A stretch of DNA of 64,000 bases from an uncultured Pseudomonadota bacterium (GTDB lineage: Bacteria > Bdellovibrionota_C > UBA2361 > CALMIO01), in assembly GCA_937864035.1 (NCBI GenBank), contig CALMIO010000004.1, positions 1 to 64,000 on the forward strand. The letters run 5' to 3'. Of the stretch, positions 45,768 to 55,614 are shown piece after piece; position 1 is the first letter of the stretch, and every line of letters begins with the position of its first letter. Under the pieces are notes generated by a model. It was not told the origin of the DNA. It made no database searches and worked only from the letters and a program-made list of their open reading frames with translations. Made by a program: the position numbers and the translations under genes.

Positions 45768-46304
45768 TTAATACCGTTGATCTTCGGAACGATTTGCGGC
45801 GAAATGAACCCGACGATTTTCTGCCCAAGCATCCTCGTTATGAGCTGTATTTAGCGGCACCTCTTCGCCATAACTGATTACTTTCATTCGCGAGCGAGGA
45901 AAACCTAGAGATAACATAACATTTTCGACAGCTTTAGCGCGCTCGGCTCCAAGCGCAAGGTTATACTCATTTGTGCCGCGCTCGTCCGCGTGACCCTCTA
46001 AAGTAAGATTGATGTCGGGGTATTGTCTTAAAACCTGAAAGTTATACTCTATATTCTGCCTTGCTTCATCTCCAATTTGAGCAGAGTCAAAAGCAAATCT
46101 GATGTCACGAAATATGCCACCTTCGCTGGCGATCGGTATAGAACCATCTCCGTAACGGCTATTTTGATCGAGATCTCGCTCTAGCAGATCTCGCTCCGCT
46201 CCACTGCCGCTTTTGTTCTTGCCGCTGTTGCTAGCGGAACAGGCAGCTAAAAACAACGAAAGCACGATTAAAAAGGATGTAAAAGACAAGATTTGGCGAG
46301 TCAT
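45768..46304 (-). CDS. pal: peptidoglycan-associated OmpA-family lipoprotein (Pal)
   Basis: 178 residues. The lipoprotein signal ends in LAAC with the acylated cysteine at residue 22. A short serine/glycine linker leads to an OmpA domain with IRFAFDSAQIG, LEGHADERGTNEYNLALGAERA and ISYGEEVPLNT...NRRVHF, the Pal consensus for diaminopimelate binding. Pal links the outer membrane to peptidoglycan and to the Tol system during division. No tol genes are in the window. It is the first gene of a pal-dxs unit. Confidence 0.93.
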   Translation of the reverse strand: MTRQILSFTSFLIVLSLFLAACSASNSGKNKSGSGAERDLLERDLDQNSRYGDGSIPIASEGGIFRDIRFAFDSAQIGDEARQNIEYNFQVLRQYPDINLTLEGHADERGTNEYNLALGAERAKAVENVMLSLGFPRSRMKVISYGEEVPLNTAHNEDAWAENRRVHFAANRSEDQRY

Positions 46305-46533
46305 AATAAATAGTAGATGTTAGTTAAAATCAAAATAACAATAAGAGGATTATTTGCAAAAGGGAAAAAGCTTAGCTTGACCTTGATAATCCATAGCTTT
46401 AGTCTATTTTATGAGTATTATTTCGGCAACACTAATCTGGAAAAAATTTTCATCGAGCAGATCTTGGATATTTTATAGCTGGCTGTTAAAATAAAAAATG
46501 TTTGCGTGAATCCCTTTACAGATCTCTTAAATT

Positions 46534-47925
46534 ATGAATTTGAACGAGAAAATCAACCAACATTTTTCCGCCATTAAAAATAGAGTTATCAACAGTGATT
46601 TAGTTGAATTTCTCAAGATCAAAAGCGTCAGCGCTGATCCAGCTTACGTTTCTGAATGCGAACGAGCGGCAGATTGGCTGGCGCGATACCTATCAAAGCT
46701 AGGCTTTCAAACAGAGATCTTTCAAACTACTAGCAAGCCGCTCGTTTTAGCTAATTTAGCCGGTTCAATCGATCATACTTTTGTTTATTACGGACATTAC
46801 GATGTCCAACCGGCTGATCCCGAAAATTTATGGCAAAGTCCTCCTTTTGAACCAACAATCAAAGAAGGGAGAATTTATGCGCGCGGCGCTTGCGATAATA
46901 AAGGAATGACTCTCTCGTTTTTTGCCGGCGTTGAGTCGCTCATTAGATCTGGACTCCCTTATCCTAATATCAAAGTTATTCTTGAGGGCGAAGAAGAAAG
47001 TGGTGGTAGCGGCATAAACAATGCTCTGCCCTCATTGATTAACCGGTTGAAAGGGGACACGTTGATTGTTTATGATACTAGCACGCCAGAAAAAGGACGT
47101 GGTACTATTACCATGGGTTTGCGCGGCATTTTGGGTTTTGAAATTAATCTCAACGGTCCAGCTTACGATCTTCACTCCGGAGGCTTTGGCGGGGCTGTCG
47201 CCAATCCAGCCCTGTTTGTTGCAAAAATAGCCGCTTCTTTTCATAATGAGGATGGCACTGTAGCGGTTTCAGGTTTTTATGATGACGTAGCCGAGCCATC
47301 ACCCCAAGAGATAAAACTAGCTGAAAAATTTGCTCCTGATGAGCAAACTATCAAGCGCGCGATCGCCGTTAATGAGCTATGGGGTGAGAAATCTTATTCT
47401 CCAATAGCTAGAATTTCTTTTAGGCCGACACTTGAGATTAATGGTATCACCTCTGGTTATGGCGGCGAGGGAGGCAAAACGATTATTCCCGCCAAAGCCA
47501 ATATTAAAATTACCTGCCGCTTGGTTCCCAATCAGGATCCAGCCAAAATTTTAGAATCCATCAAAAAACACATAGAGAAACTTCCTTTACCTAAAGGAAT
47601 TAGTTGCCATCTCACATCGGCTCATGGAGCAACTGGCAAAAACTATCTGAGAGCAAAATCAGACACTCTAGAAGTTAAACTTGCTCGTCAGATCTTTGAA
47701 GAGTTAACTAGCAAAGAAACCGCTTTTGAGTGGAGCGGCGGCTCGATTCCGATTTTGGCCGAAATCTGCGATCGCGCCAACCTTTCTCCCCTGCTCGTCG
47801 GTCTTTCGTTGGAAGCTGATCGAATTCATGCTCCCAACGAAAGTTTTGATCTCGAGCAGTTTGAGCTAGGAGCTATCTTTGCCGCTCGTTTTTTAACCGA
47901 AGCCAAACAACTTAAGGCGAGGTAA
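46534..47925 (+). CDS. M20-family metallopeptidase (dipeptidase-like)
   Basis: 463 residues. The M20 metal ligands are visible: GHYDVQ (H88, D90), ARGACDNKG (D121) and ILEGEEESGG (E153/E154). A dimerisation domain (about 200-345) contains LNGPAYDLHSGGFGG, and IHAPNESF supplies the last histidine. The layout matches the CNDP/ArgE-related dipeptidases that cleave small peptides or acylated amino acids with two zinc ions. It has no signal peptide, so it is cytoplasmic. It lies 18 bases upstream of the sugar transferase gene and may share a transcript. Confidence 0.93.
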   Translation: MNLNEKINQHFSAIKNRVINSDLVEFLKIKSVSADPAYVSECERAADWLARYLSKLGFQTEIFQTTSKPLVLANLAGSIDHTFVYYGHYDVQPADPENLWQSPPFEPTIKEGRIYARGACDNKGMTLSFFAGVESLIRSGLPYPNIKVILEGEEESGGSGINNALPSLINRLKGDTLIVYDTSTPEKGRGTITMGLRGILGFEINLNGPAYDLHSGGFGGAVANPALFVAKIAASFHNEDGTVAVSGFYDDVAEPSPQEIKLAEKFAPDEQTIKRAIAVNELWGEKSYSPIARISFRPTLEINGITSGYGGEGGKTIIPAKANIKITCRLVPNQDPAKILESIKKHIEKLPLPKGISCHLTSAHGATGKNYLRAKSDTLEVKLARQIFEELTSKETAFEWSGGSIPILAEICDRANLSPLLVGLSLEADRIHAPNESFDLEQFELGAIFAARFLTEAKQLKAR

Positions 47926-47943
47926 ATTTTTATTTAGCTTGCG

Positions 47944-49440
47944 ATGCTCAAAGAAAACTGGAGAGCTTTAAAACGGATAGAACAACTTTGCGATAATCTT
48001 ATTATTATTATCGCTTTTTTTAGCGCTTATTATGGGCGAAGTTCACTACTTTTCTGGGATGATTATTTTGGCTTTGATATACCCTTTGGCGGAGCCCAGC
48101 TTGCACCATTAAAAGATTATCTAATTCTTCTCTTTGTTGCGTTGATCTCTTATAACGTCCTTTTGTCAATGAGTGGCGCTTATAACAGTATGCGCTTAAA
48201 TAACGGCTGGCAACTACTACGAATTGGCTTTTTCTCTTCACTGATTGTTTTTTTTCTCCTCTCGGGCGTTATTTTTATCTTAAAACTCGATCTGAGCCGA
48301 TCTTTTCTGATTCTATTTACTTTGACGGTCGCTTTTGGAGTCGGACTACTTAGATATTTAGTTTTGTTGTTGCTTCGTTTTTGGAGGGCGCGAGGCAAAA
48401 ACTTTCGCAGTATTATTATTTGCGGCATAGGGGATCAGGCTTTGCGTTTAATGCGGGAAATAGCGGCGAGGCCAGAGCTTGGAATTAGGGTGAGAAGTTT
48501 TGCCGATCTTCGCTCAGCGAGCGATATTGCTCCGGCTGACCTAGTTGCTTTTAAACTCTCCTTGGGCAAGCTTAGTGGTTTGGCAATTCCGAAAAGAGTG
48601 ATTCAGGGTATAGAAGCGATTGATTCTGCCCTGAGCGAATATGTAGTAGATGAAATTATTTTTACTGATGTTGTTGAGGTAATGCCATTGGTGCGCGACA
48701 TGATCGCGATTTGTGCCGAAAGAGGTGTACGCACAACAATTGCCGCTGATATTTTCAGTGTTGGCTTGATCAAATCTGGAATAAGTCATTTTGGAGGGAT
48801 GCCCCTTATTCATTTTCAGACACCGCCCGGTGACCGCTGGGAGTTGGCTTTAAAACGTTGGATTGATATTGTTTGCGGCTCTATTTTGTTAGTTTTGTTA
48901 TTGCCCTTAATGGCGTTGATCGCGATTTTAATTAAGCTGACTTCGCCCGGGCCGGTGTTGTATGTTCAGAAAAGGGTTGGTTTAAATGGCAGGCTGTTTG
49001 ATCTCTACAAGTTTAGATCAATGTATCAAGATGCCGACAAAATGCAGAAGGAATTGTTGCAATATAATGAGATGAGCGGACCGGTTTTTAAAATGAAACA
49101 CGATCCGCGAGTTACTAAGCTGGGAAAAATTCTTAGAAAGTTCAGTCTCGATGAACTGCCTCAACTTTATAATGTTATTCGCGGTGATATGTCTCTTGTC
49201 GGACCGCGCCCTCCAATTCCGGGAGAGGTAAGCGTCTATGAACGTTCCGACAGAAGGCGTCTTTCGATGCGTCCCGGCATGACATGTATCTGGCAGGTTA
49301 GCGGTAGGAACAAAATCAATAGCTTTGATTCTTGGGTTAAACTTGATCTTGAATATATTGACAATTGGTCGTTGGCTTTAGATCTCTGGATTATGTTAAA
49401 AACCATACCAGTTGTTTTAATTGGCGCAGGAGCTCGTTAG
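47944..49440 (+). CDS. polyprenyl-phosphate sugar-1-phosphate transferase (WbaP/WcaJ type)
   Basis: 498 residues: four N-terminal membrane helices, a central nucleotide-fold-like CoA-binding-type region (IIICGIGDQALRLMREI), then a re-entrant helix and the catalytic C-terminal domain. Signature motifs are KRVGLNGRLFDLYKFRSM, KMKHDPRVTKLGKILRK, SLDELPQLYNVIRGDMSLVGPRP and MRPGMTCIWQVSGRN. The family moves a sugar phosphate from a nucleotide sugar to undecaprenyl phosphate, starting O-antigen, capsule or exopolysaccharide synthesis at the inner membrane. The sugar is not predictable. No other polysaccharide genes are adjacent, so it is isolated from a biosynthetic locus. Confidence 0.93.
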   Translation: MLKENWRALKRIEQLCDNLIIIIAFFSAYYGRSSLLFWDDYFGFDIPFGGAQLAPLKDYLILLFVALISYNVLLSMSGAYNSMRLNNGWQLLRIGFFSSLIVFFLLSGVIFILKLDLSRSFLILFTLTVAFGVGLLRYLVLLLLRFWRARGKNFRSIIICGIGDQALRLMREIAARPELGIRVRSFADLRSASDIAPADLVAFKLSLGKLSGLAIPKRVIQGIEAIDSALSEYVVDEIIFTDVVEVMPLVRDMIAICAERGVRTTIAADIFSVGLIKSGISHFGGMPLIHFQTPPGDRWELALKRWIDIVCGSILLVLLLPLMALIAILIKLTSPGPVLYVQKRVGLNGRLFDLYKFRSMYQDADKMQKELLQYNEMSGPVFKMKHDPRVTKLGKILRKFSLDELPQLYNVIRGDMSLVGPRPPIPGEVSVYERSDRRRLSMRPGMTCIWQVSGRNKINSFDSWVKLDLEYIDNWSLALDLWIMLKTIPVVLIGAGAR

Positions 49441-49525
49441 CTTATTGGTGGCAGAGTTTCTCAGGAGCGATATCTTGAGCACTGGTAGAGGAAAGAGGAA
49501 TTTTTATACTAAACATTAAATATTT

Positions 49526-50002
49526 ATGTTGCGAGAATTAGCTTCGACTATTTTAAAAAGTGAACGTACCACTGATAACGCGGTTCGAATTTTGGATGGT
49601 GTTGTTTTGACTCAAAAGGTAACAGTTGAAGAGAGACAATTATTAGGAGCGGCCCTTTTGATCTTTGGATTGCTTTCTGAGCAGTTTAATTTAGTAGAGG
49701 AGCAGGTGCGAGCCAAAAATAATCAGGTCGCGGCGCATAAATACATCTCTCTTTGGTCTGATTTATATGGCACTAGCGCTTTGTTTGAGGGAATTTTGCA
49801 AGGGTTAAAATCAGAAGCAGGTGAAAATCTTCGTTTGCATTTGCCGACTCTGTGCGTTCAGTTGCACGCTATTTGGATAACCCTCTACGGCTTAATGGTT
49901 GAATTTGCGGCAGAGGATAAAAATGGCGCTGAGCTTCGAGAGCAATTTGCTAAACTGCCATTAGCTGAGCTTAAACAAAAGGAGATAGCTCTTTTGGGCT
50001 AG
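49526..50002 (+). CDS. hypothetical helical protein, 158 aa
   Basis: I do not recognise this protein. It is 158 residues, soluble, almost wholly helical by pattern, with leucine-rich amphipathic segments (LLGAALLIFGLLSEQFNLVEEQV) and no signal or metal-binding motif. It stands between the sugar transferase gene (85 bases upstream) and rplM (about 230 bases downstream) on the same strand. Codon use resembles its neighbours. A four-helix-bundle adaptor role would fit the pattern but is speculative. Confidence 0.65.
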   Translation: MLRELASTILKSERTTDNAVRILDGVVLTQKVTVEERQLLGAALLIFGLLSEQFNLVEEQVRAKNNQVAAHKYISLWSDLYGTSALFEGILQGLKSEAGENLRLHLPTLCVQLHAIWITLYGLMVEFAAEDKNGAELREQFAKLPLAELKQKEIALLG

Positions 50003-50229
50003 AATTGTTTGAGGCTGGAGAAACTCGCTTTTTAAAACACAAGGAGATCCTTCTATTTAAAGTCAGTTATTTATAAGCTCTTGCTTTTTGTGATAAAGCT
50101 TGCTTTTTACCTGAATATATTATAAAATATATCCCTTATTTCTATAACCAGCAGGTCATTTTAGAAAGCTTTGTTTCTCTATATAATTATTTGTGGTTCT
50201 GCTGTATTGATTATTGAAAGGATTTTTCA

Positions 50230-50682
50230 GTGGCTAGATCATTTAAAACACTCTCTCTTAGTAAAGAGGAGGCATATCAAAATCGCGGTTGGGTCTTAGT
50301 TGATGCCGCCGGAGAAACTTTAGGTAGATTGGCATCACGGATTGCGACTCTGCTACGAGGCAAGCATAAAGCGGCTTTTACTAAGCATGTTGATTGTGGT
50401 GATTTTGTGGTTGTGATTAACGCTGAAAAAGTGCGTCTTAGCGGCAACAAGTTTGCCACCAAAAAATATTATTCGCACTCTGGTCACATGGGTGGGCTCA
50501 AAGAGCTTACCGCTGAAGAGTTATTGCAAAAGTCGCCTGCCTCTTTGATTAAAAAAGCAGTAGAAGGAATGTTGCCAATTGGGCCGCTTGGACATCAACT
50601 TTTAACTAAGCTTAAAATTTATGTTGGTGAAAATCACCCTCATCATGCTCAAGCTCCGGCAAAAGTTCAGTTGAGGGCTTAA
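50230..50682 (+). CDS. rplM: 50S ribosomal protein L13
   Basis: 150 residues, normal family length (about 142-150). Landmarks are WVLVDAAGETLGRLASRIATLLRGKHK near the start, GDFVVVINAEKVRLSGNK, KKYYSHSGHMGGL and AVEGMLP..LGHQLL..L.IY. It is an early-binding protein of the large ribosomal subunit. The start is GTG with AAAGGA about nine bases upstream. The universal rplM-rpsI pair is preserved, with rpsI starting 26 bases downstream. Confidence 0.98.
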   Translation: MARSFKTLSLSKEEAYQNRGWVLVDAAGETLGRLASRIATLLRGKHKAAFTKHVDCGDFVVVINAEKVRLSGNKFATKKYYSHSGHMGGLKELTAEELLQKSPASLIKKAVEGMLPIGPLGHQLLTKLKIYVGENHPHHAQAPAKVQLRA

Positions 50683-50708
50683 TTTTTTTTTAAAAGAGAA
50701 TTATCAGA

Positions 50709-51104
50709 ATGAAAACAGCTCAGGGAGTATTAAGGGTCGGTCGTCGTAAAACAGCAATCGCTAGAGTTCAGCTTATGCCGGGTAATGGCGAGATGATTGT
50801 TAATGGGATGTCGCTAGAGAGTTATTTTGGGAGAAAAACATCGCAAATGATTGTTAATCAACCATTAGTTTTGCTAGATGTTCAAGGTCGCTATAATGCC
50901 AAAATAAAAGTTGTAGGCGGCGGAAAATCGGGACAGGCTGAGGCTATTAGATTGGGCATTTCACGAGCGCTATTAGAATTTCAACCTGATGCTCGCAAAA
51001 CATTGCGCTCCGAAAATCTCCTTACTCGAGATGCTCGTAAAGTTGAGCGCAAAAAATACGGTAAACATAAAGCGCGCAAACGACCACAATATTCAAAACG
51101 TTAG
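50709..51104 (+). CDS. rpsI: 30S ribosomal protein S9
   Basis: 131 residues, standard length. It has [17 protein letters not shown], the [19 protein letters not shown] core and the conserved C-terminal [18 protein letters not shown], whose final arginine contacts the P-site tRNA. It is a component of the small ribosomal subunit head. It is in one transcript with rplM; no clear terminator follows within the next 280 bases. Confidence 0.98.
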   Translation: MKTAQGVLRVGRRKTAIARVQLMPGNGEMIVNGMSLESYFGRKTSQMIVNQPLVLLDVQGRYNAKIKVVGGGKSGQAEAIRLGISRALLEFQPDARKTLRSENLLTRDARKVERKKYGKHKARKRPQYSKR

Positions 51105-51384
51105 TTCTGTAGTACATTATAGTACATTTAAAGTGGCGGTTAATTGCCAGCCAGAGAGATATCGTTGCCGGTTGTCTAGACATTAGTAACAGTAACATCT
51201 ATCTTTACTCGATTTTATTCGCGCCGCTTTGGAAGACCGACTTTAGCAATAAAAAGCGTAGTATTCATGATAATTTATAAATAACCGTTTTTTGCTTTGA
51301 GCGATCCTAAAGCAATGGTTCGCTAGTGATTATTTTGAGGATATCTGTCAAAATTACTTATAATTGTGGCTTCCAGCTTAGAAG

Positions 51385-52710
51385 ATGTTACTTAGAAAAA
51401 TTGATCGATATTTAGCTCTCGAGGTTTTGGCAACCTTTATGATCACCTTGTTGGCTTTTACCGGACTTCTCTTTACGGTTAAGCTTTTAAGCCTTGCTTC
51501 TTTGATTATTAACAAGGGTGTTAGCGTAGGGTATGTTCTAAAAGTTGCTTTGGCGATTTTGCCAACCTTTCTTGAGATTTCTTTGCCTTTTGCGGCTTTG
51601 ATCGGCACGATGATTTCCGTAAGCCGTCTTTCGGTTGATTCTGAGATAATTGTGTTAAGGGCTAGCGGAATGAGTATCTATAATTTAGCGCGCCCATTGC
51701 TTTTAATTGCCGCCGCCTTAACAGTTATTACTCTTTTTATATCAAGCGAGCTACGACCATGGGGTTATAACACCTTGTCGCAAACGCTTTTTGAGATTGC
51801 CAGCTCTCGCAGTACTGCGAGCATAAGTCCGGGAATTTTTTCCGATTTGGGAAATATTACTCTTTACACCGACGAGCTTGATGATGCTCGCGGTTTAATG
51901 CGTAACGTTTTAATTGATGATCGCCGAGATCCGAGTCAGAGAAAAGTTGTGTTTGCTGATCAAGGTTTATTGATCTCTGATGAAACTGAACGCACCCTTG
52001 TTGTTCATTTAAAAAATGGAGTTGTCCATGAAATACAGGAGAAAAACTATTTAACGACGAAATTTTTTACTAATAGCATCAATATTAATTTTAGTGAAAT
52101 TCAAGAAGACCCTTCTGGTCGCAATCGCAAATTACGCGAATTGTATGGATCCGAACTTACCGAGATGTATAACGAGCAAAAGATGAGACTCGAAGAATTG
52201 AGGGCAATTAACAGCTCGTTAGCCGCCCAAGAGGAAAGTATGGAAGATCAACATAAAGATCCTATGTCGTCCACTGCTAATTTAATTATGTTAACCTCTT
52301 CAGAAAAGGAAAGGAGAGAAGCATTAAAAAATACTTATAAACAGTTGGCCCGCATCAAAACGGAAAAAACATTGCGAATTTCGATGCCGCTCGCCACGGC
52401 AATTTTGACTATTTTGGGGTTCGCGCTGGGAATTCAGGTGCCTCGTCTGCAACGAAATCTTGGAGCTGGCGCCTCAATTATCACTGGCTTTATTGTTTTT
52501 ATGTTTTATTATGGGATGCTCTCTTTTGCGATCACTTTGGCTGAAGGGGGTAAACTTGCTCCAAACTTTGCCCTTTGGCTTCCAAATGTAGTAATTGCTG
52601 TTCTAACGGCTTATTTTGTGCACATGCTTTCTAAAGACAATTGGATCTCAGTTGTCAGCGGGCTAGCGGACTTATGTTTATTTTGGCTGCCTCGCAAGAA
52701 ATTTTTTTAA
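51385..52710 (+). CDS. lptF: LPS export permease LptF (YjgP/YjgQ family)
   Basis: 441 residues with the LptF/G layout. Three N-terminal membrane helices with IDRYLALEVLATFMITLLAFTG and LPFAALIGTMISVSRLSVDSEIIVLRASG come first. A periplasmic beta-jellyroll domain follows (about 125-310, with a charged insert near 245-300), and three C-terminal helices finish it. LptF and LptG with LptB2 form the ABC transporter that extracts lipopolysaccharide from the inner membrane. It is followed by lptG after 15 bases; no lptABC genes are in the window. Confidence 0.93.
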   Translation: MLLRKIDRYLALEVLATFMITLLAFTGLLFTVKLLSLASLIINKGVSVGYVLKVALAILPTFLEISLPFAALIGTMISVSRLSVDSEIIVLRASGMSIYNLARPLLLIAAALTVITLFISSELRPWGYNTLSQTLFEIASSRSTASISPGIFSDLGNITLYTDELDDARGLMRNVLIDDRRDPSQRKVVFADQGLLISDETERTLVVHLKNGVVHEIQEKNYLTTKFFTNSININFSEIQEDPSGRNRKLRELYGSELTEMYNEQKMRLEELRAINSSLAAQEESMEDQHKDPMSSTANLIMLTSSEKERREALKNTYKQLARIKTEKTLRISMPLATAILTILGFALGIQVPRLQRNLGAGASIITGFIVFMFYYGMLSFAITLAEGGKLAPNFALWLPNVVIAVLTAYFVHMLSKDNWISVVSGLADLCLFWLPRKKFF

Positions 52711-52725
52711 AGAAAGTTTTGCTTT

Positions 52726-53823
52726 ATGATCTCTCTTTTGCACAGATATATTTTGATTATTTTCCTTCGTAATTTATTGCTTGCGGCAATTGGTTTTACA
52801 GCGCTTTTTTTGATAGTCGATTTTTTTGATCGGATTGATAATATTCTCGGTGAAAAAGCTCACTTTACTCTTGTCGCTCAATATTTTCTTTTAAAAATTC
52901 CTTTTTTTCTAAATGTTGTGTTGCCGATCTCTTGCTTAGTGGCTACTCTCTTTACGCTTGGGATGCTTTCCAGAAATTCTGAGTTGATTGCTATGCGCGC
53001 CGCTGGCTGTAAAATCTTATGGTTAAGCCTGCCTTTGCTGATCGTTTCCTTACTAACGGCTTTTTTCTCTTTAATTCTATCAGAAACAGCGGTTCCTTAT
53101 TCTAATAGGCGCGTTCGTGAAATTTATAATATTGATATCAAGCAGAAAGATAAGCGAGGCGGCTATAGCCGCAGCAATTTCTGGTGGCGCAAGGGAAGTT
53201 TTTTTTATTCGGTTGGACAATTTGATTCTCGCAACAATTCGCTTGATGGTGTTACCAGTTTTGAAATATCGGACGATTTTAAACCACTAAAGCGAATCGA
53301 GGCAGAAAAAGCCAGTTTTCTCGATCCTTTGCTTGGATGGAATATGCGTTCCGTTACTGAGTATCAATTTGACAAAAATCATAGAGTGATTCAATCTGAT
53401 AGTTTAAGCACCTTGCCACTGCCGATTAAGAAAAAACCGGAAGACTTTTACGCGCGCCAAACTGATCCGGCATCCTTAAGTTTTCGTGAATTAAAACGCT
53501 TTATCCGTGAACAGCGGCAAAATGGAGTTCCGATTAGTGGTTATTTGGCTGATCTCAATGATAAGCTTGCTTTTCCTTTTATCTGCTTAATTGTCTCTGC
53601 ACTGGCAATTCCTTTTACTTTAAAGACCTCTCGTCAAGGGGGTACCGCAATCAACTTTCTTTTCGGTTTAATTATTGGTTTTAGCTATTATGTGGTTCAT
53701 TCTTTTTCAATCTCTTTGGGTAGAGCCGAAGTTTGGCATCCTTTGCTTGCCGCTTGGCTTGCGAATATCGTTATGGCAACAATAGCGGTTATTCTTAACG
53801 CTAGCGTTGAAACACCGACTTAA
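52726..53823 (+). CDS. lptG: LPS export permease LptG
   Basis: 365 residues of the same family as LptF: an N-terminal helix with HRYILIIFLRNLLLAAIGFTALFLIVDFFDRIDN, a second with VLPISCLVATLFTLGMLSRNSELIAMRAAG, a periplasmic jellyroll, and three C-terminal helices (FPFICLIVSALAIPFTLK, INFLFGLIIGFSYYVVHSFS, LLAAWLANIVMATIAVIL). It pairs with LptF for LPS transport. The ribosome-binding site is weak. A MITE-like repeat begins only seven bases past the stop codon. Confidence 0.93.
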   Translation: MISLLHRYILIIFLRNLLLAAIGFTALFLIVDFFDRIDNILGEKAHFTLVAQYFLLKIPFFLNVVLPISCLVATLFTLGMLSRNSELIAMRAAGCKILWLSLPLLIVSLLTAFFSLILSETAVPYSNRRVREIYNIDIKQKDKRGGYSRSNFWWRKGSFFYSVGQFDSRNNSLDGVTSFEISDDFKPLKRIEAEKASFLDPLLGWNMRSVTEYQFDKNHRVIQSDSLSTLPLPIKKKPEDFYARQTDPASLSFRELKRFIREQRQNGVPISGYLADLNDKLAFPFICLIVSALAIPFTLKTSRQGGTAINFLFGLIIGFSYYVVHSFSISLGRAEVWHPLLAAWLANIVMATIAVILNASVETPT

Positions 53824-53829
53824 TTGACA

Positions 53830-53973
53830 GGTGCCACCCTCTTTTATAAAGGATTTAAAATAAAAAAATATGAGAGATTTTCGCCGGCAATTTCGGGAAA
53901 AACAAGCAAAGACAATTACTTAGCAAATAAATAGGATTAACAGAGTATCAACTTTCTAAAACAGGGTGGCACC
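53830..53973. repeat. 144-bp MITE-like inverted-repeat element
   Basis: GGTGCCACCCT (53830-53840) and AAACAGGGTGGCACC (53959-53973) are inverted copies of the dispersed repeat. The span matches the element at 43645-43787 to within one base, but the interiors are only weakly alike. It lies between the convergent lptG and collagen-like genes. Confidence 0.7.
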
Positions 53974-54014
53974 ATTTGTTTAAGCCATTTGTTTAAGGCT
54001 TTTTTGCGGTCTGG

Positions 54015-54719
54015 CTATTCGCAAACGATACTGCTAAAAGCTTGCGCCGCCGCTGCAACCCCACCCGAAATAACCATTCTTATAGCTACATAGTCGCCCG
54101 GAAGCAAGTTTACAGAACCACTGCCCGAACAACTCGAAGCAAGGCCGGTTATGTCGCATGCAAAACCAGTATCTATGTTATTTTTGTTTATAATAAAAGA
54201 TCTGGTAACTCCGGCACCCGGAGCTGCGTTCATTAAAATAAAGAGATCTTTTATTGTGCATGATGTCCCAAAAGCCATAGCAACATTGAATACAGAGGCA
54301 TTTGGAGCCGATGGGCCAGAAATTGTTAAAAATTGGCTTGAGCCGTTGGCTGTCGCCATATTGGTACCAGCAGTGTTGGCAACAAAAATGCGAGCAGCAC
54401 CCGGAGCTCCAGTAGGACCCGTCGCGCCGGTGGCGCCATTTGCCCCATTGCTACCAGAAACACCTTGAGGGCCAGTTGGTCCTGTTGCTCCAATAGAACC
54501 GGTTGGACCTGTTATTCCTTGGGGTCCTGCTTGACCAATTGATCCGAATTTATCAATAAATCTTGTTGTCACATCTCGTTCTCCTCTTATACAACGAGAG
54601 CGAAACGTTAAATTAAAAGAGGTATTGTTTCGGCAGAGTTTAGATTGGGCTAAGACATCAACTCCCATGGCAATAATGCTTATTAAAAAGGAGAAGGCGA
54701 TTTTATTGAATATATTCAT
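54015..54719 (-). CDS. secreted collagen-like protein
   Basis: 234 residues. A signal peptide (about 1-25, ending VLAQ) and a short cysteine-containing segment precede about 16 Gly-X-Y triplets (59-108, such as [16 protein letters not shown]), a bacterial collagen-like triple-helix stalk. The C-terminal 125 residues are a predicted beta-rich head with four cysteines, similar in plan to the trimeric heads of exosporium and other collagen-like bacterial proteins. It is probably a surface filament or adhesin. It is monocistronic, convergent with lptG across the repeat element. Confidence 0.85.
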   Translation of the reverse strand: MNIFNKIAFSFLISIIAMGVDVLAQSKLCRNNTSFNLTFRSRCIRGERDVTTRFIDKFGSIGQAGPQGITGPTGSIGATGPTGPQGVSGSNGANGATGATGPTGAPGAARIFVANTAGTNMATANGSSQFLTISGPSAPNASVFNVAMAFGTSCTIKDLFILMNAAPGAGVTRSFIINKNNIDTGFACDITGLASSCSGSGSVNLLPGDYVAIRMVISGGVAAAAQAFSSIVCE

Positions 54720-55086
54720 AGGATTTATGAGTTAAGTAAAAATTGATTGAACCTATAGGATATCTTAATCTTACCAGACAGCTAACAATTATCTTCAAGT
54801 GTGTTATGAAAGCGCGCAAATAGTAGAACTTTTTTTGTATAATAAACAATCATATCTTTAAAGCGTCAAGCCAATAAAGTTAGAACTTTGTTTTAAATAC
54901 AACCATTTAAAGACTTTACTAATATTTTAACAGGGGTAAATTGTTAATTAAGCGTGAGAAAACCACAAATTTTTTTCAGTTGAAAGTTGAAATATGTAGG
55001 CATGAAAAGTTCCGCTAGATTTGCCTGCAACCTAAGATCTATTTTTAAAAAGAGCCTTTTTAAAAGCTTTAAAAGCAGCAACAAAT
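54720..55086. other. intergenic AT-rich stretch
   Basis: About 370 bases between two minus-strand genes. No frame, RNA or convincing promoter is seen, although the collagen-like gene's promoter should be here. Confidence 0.4.
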
Positions 55087-55614
55087 TTACAATAAGCCAT
55101 TGCGACGGAGCCGCGCTTCTTTTTTAACTTTTTTGATTGAATCTTTTAATTTGCGTTGGCGGCGTTTGCAAGGTTTTTCGAAATAGCGCCGCGCTTTTAG
55201 CTCCTTGAATAGGCCCTCTTTGATCAATTTGCGTTTAAGAAGTTTCATTGCTTTTTCAACGTTGTGCTCAACGTAAACTTCCATTGGCCCGTTTTTTGCT
55301 CTTTCTTCGTAGGCTGTTTGCGAGTTTAATCCTACAACATCTCTCTGCAAATGATTGGTTGTATTTTGCCTGTTCCAACCGTTCCCCTTACTTGAAGATG
55401 AGCCTAAATTTTGATAGGTTGTTTCTCCTGATTGATAGGGCTGACTCTCTGATTGCTGGCTTTGAAGATTGTCCAAAGATCGATCTTGTTGATTATTTTC
55501 ATCTCGCAATGATTCGGAGCTAGCTCTCTTTTTAGGAGACTTTGTTTTAGCAAGCTCTGAATCATCATTATTTTTGAGGCCACTATTATTTAGGCCAATG
55601 TTGTTATGCTCCAT
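55087..55614 (-). CDS. rpsU: 30S ribosomal protein S21 with long N-terminal extension
   Basis: 175 residues, while S21 is normally about 60-75. The last 65 residues from M111 (MEVYVEHNVEKAMKLLKRKL...FEKPCKRRQRKLK) are a typical S21 with its basic tail. The preceding 110 residues are low complexity, rich in S, N, Q and E, and resemble an intrinsically disordered region. They could be a true extension, or translation may begin at M111, though neither start has a good Shine-Dalgarno sequence. S21 binds near the 3' end of 16S rRNA and affects initiation. Confidence 0.85.
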   Translation of the reverse strand: MEHNNIGLNNSGLKNNDDSELAKTKSPKKRASSESLRDENNQQDRSLDNLQSQQSESQPYQSGETTYQNLGSSSSKGNGWNRQNTTNHLQRDVVGLNSQTAYEERAKNGPMEVYVEHNVEKAMKLLKRKLIKEGLFKELKARRYFEKPCKRRQRKLKDSIKKVKKEARLRRNGLL

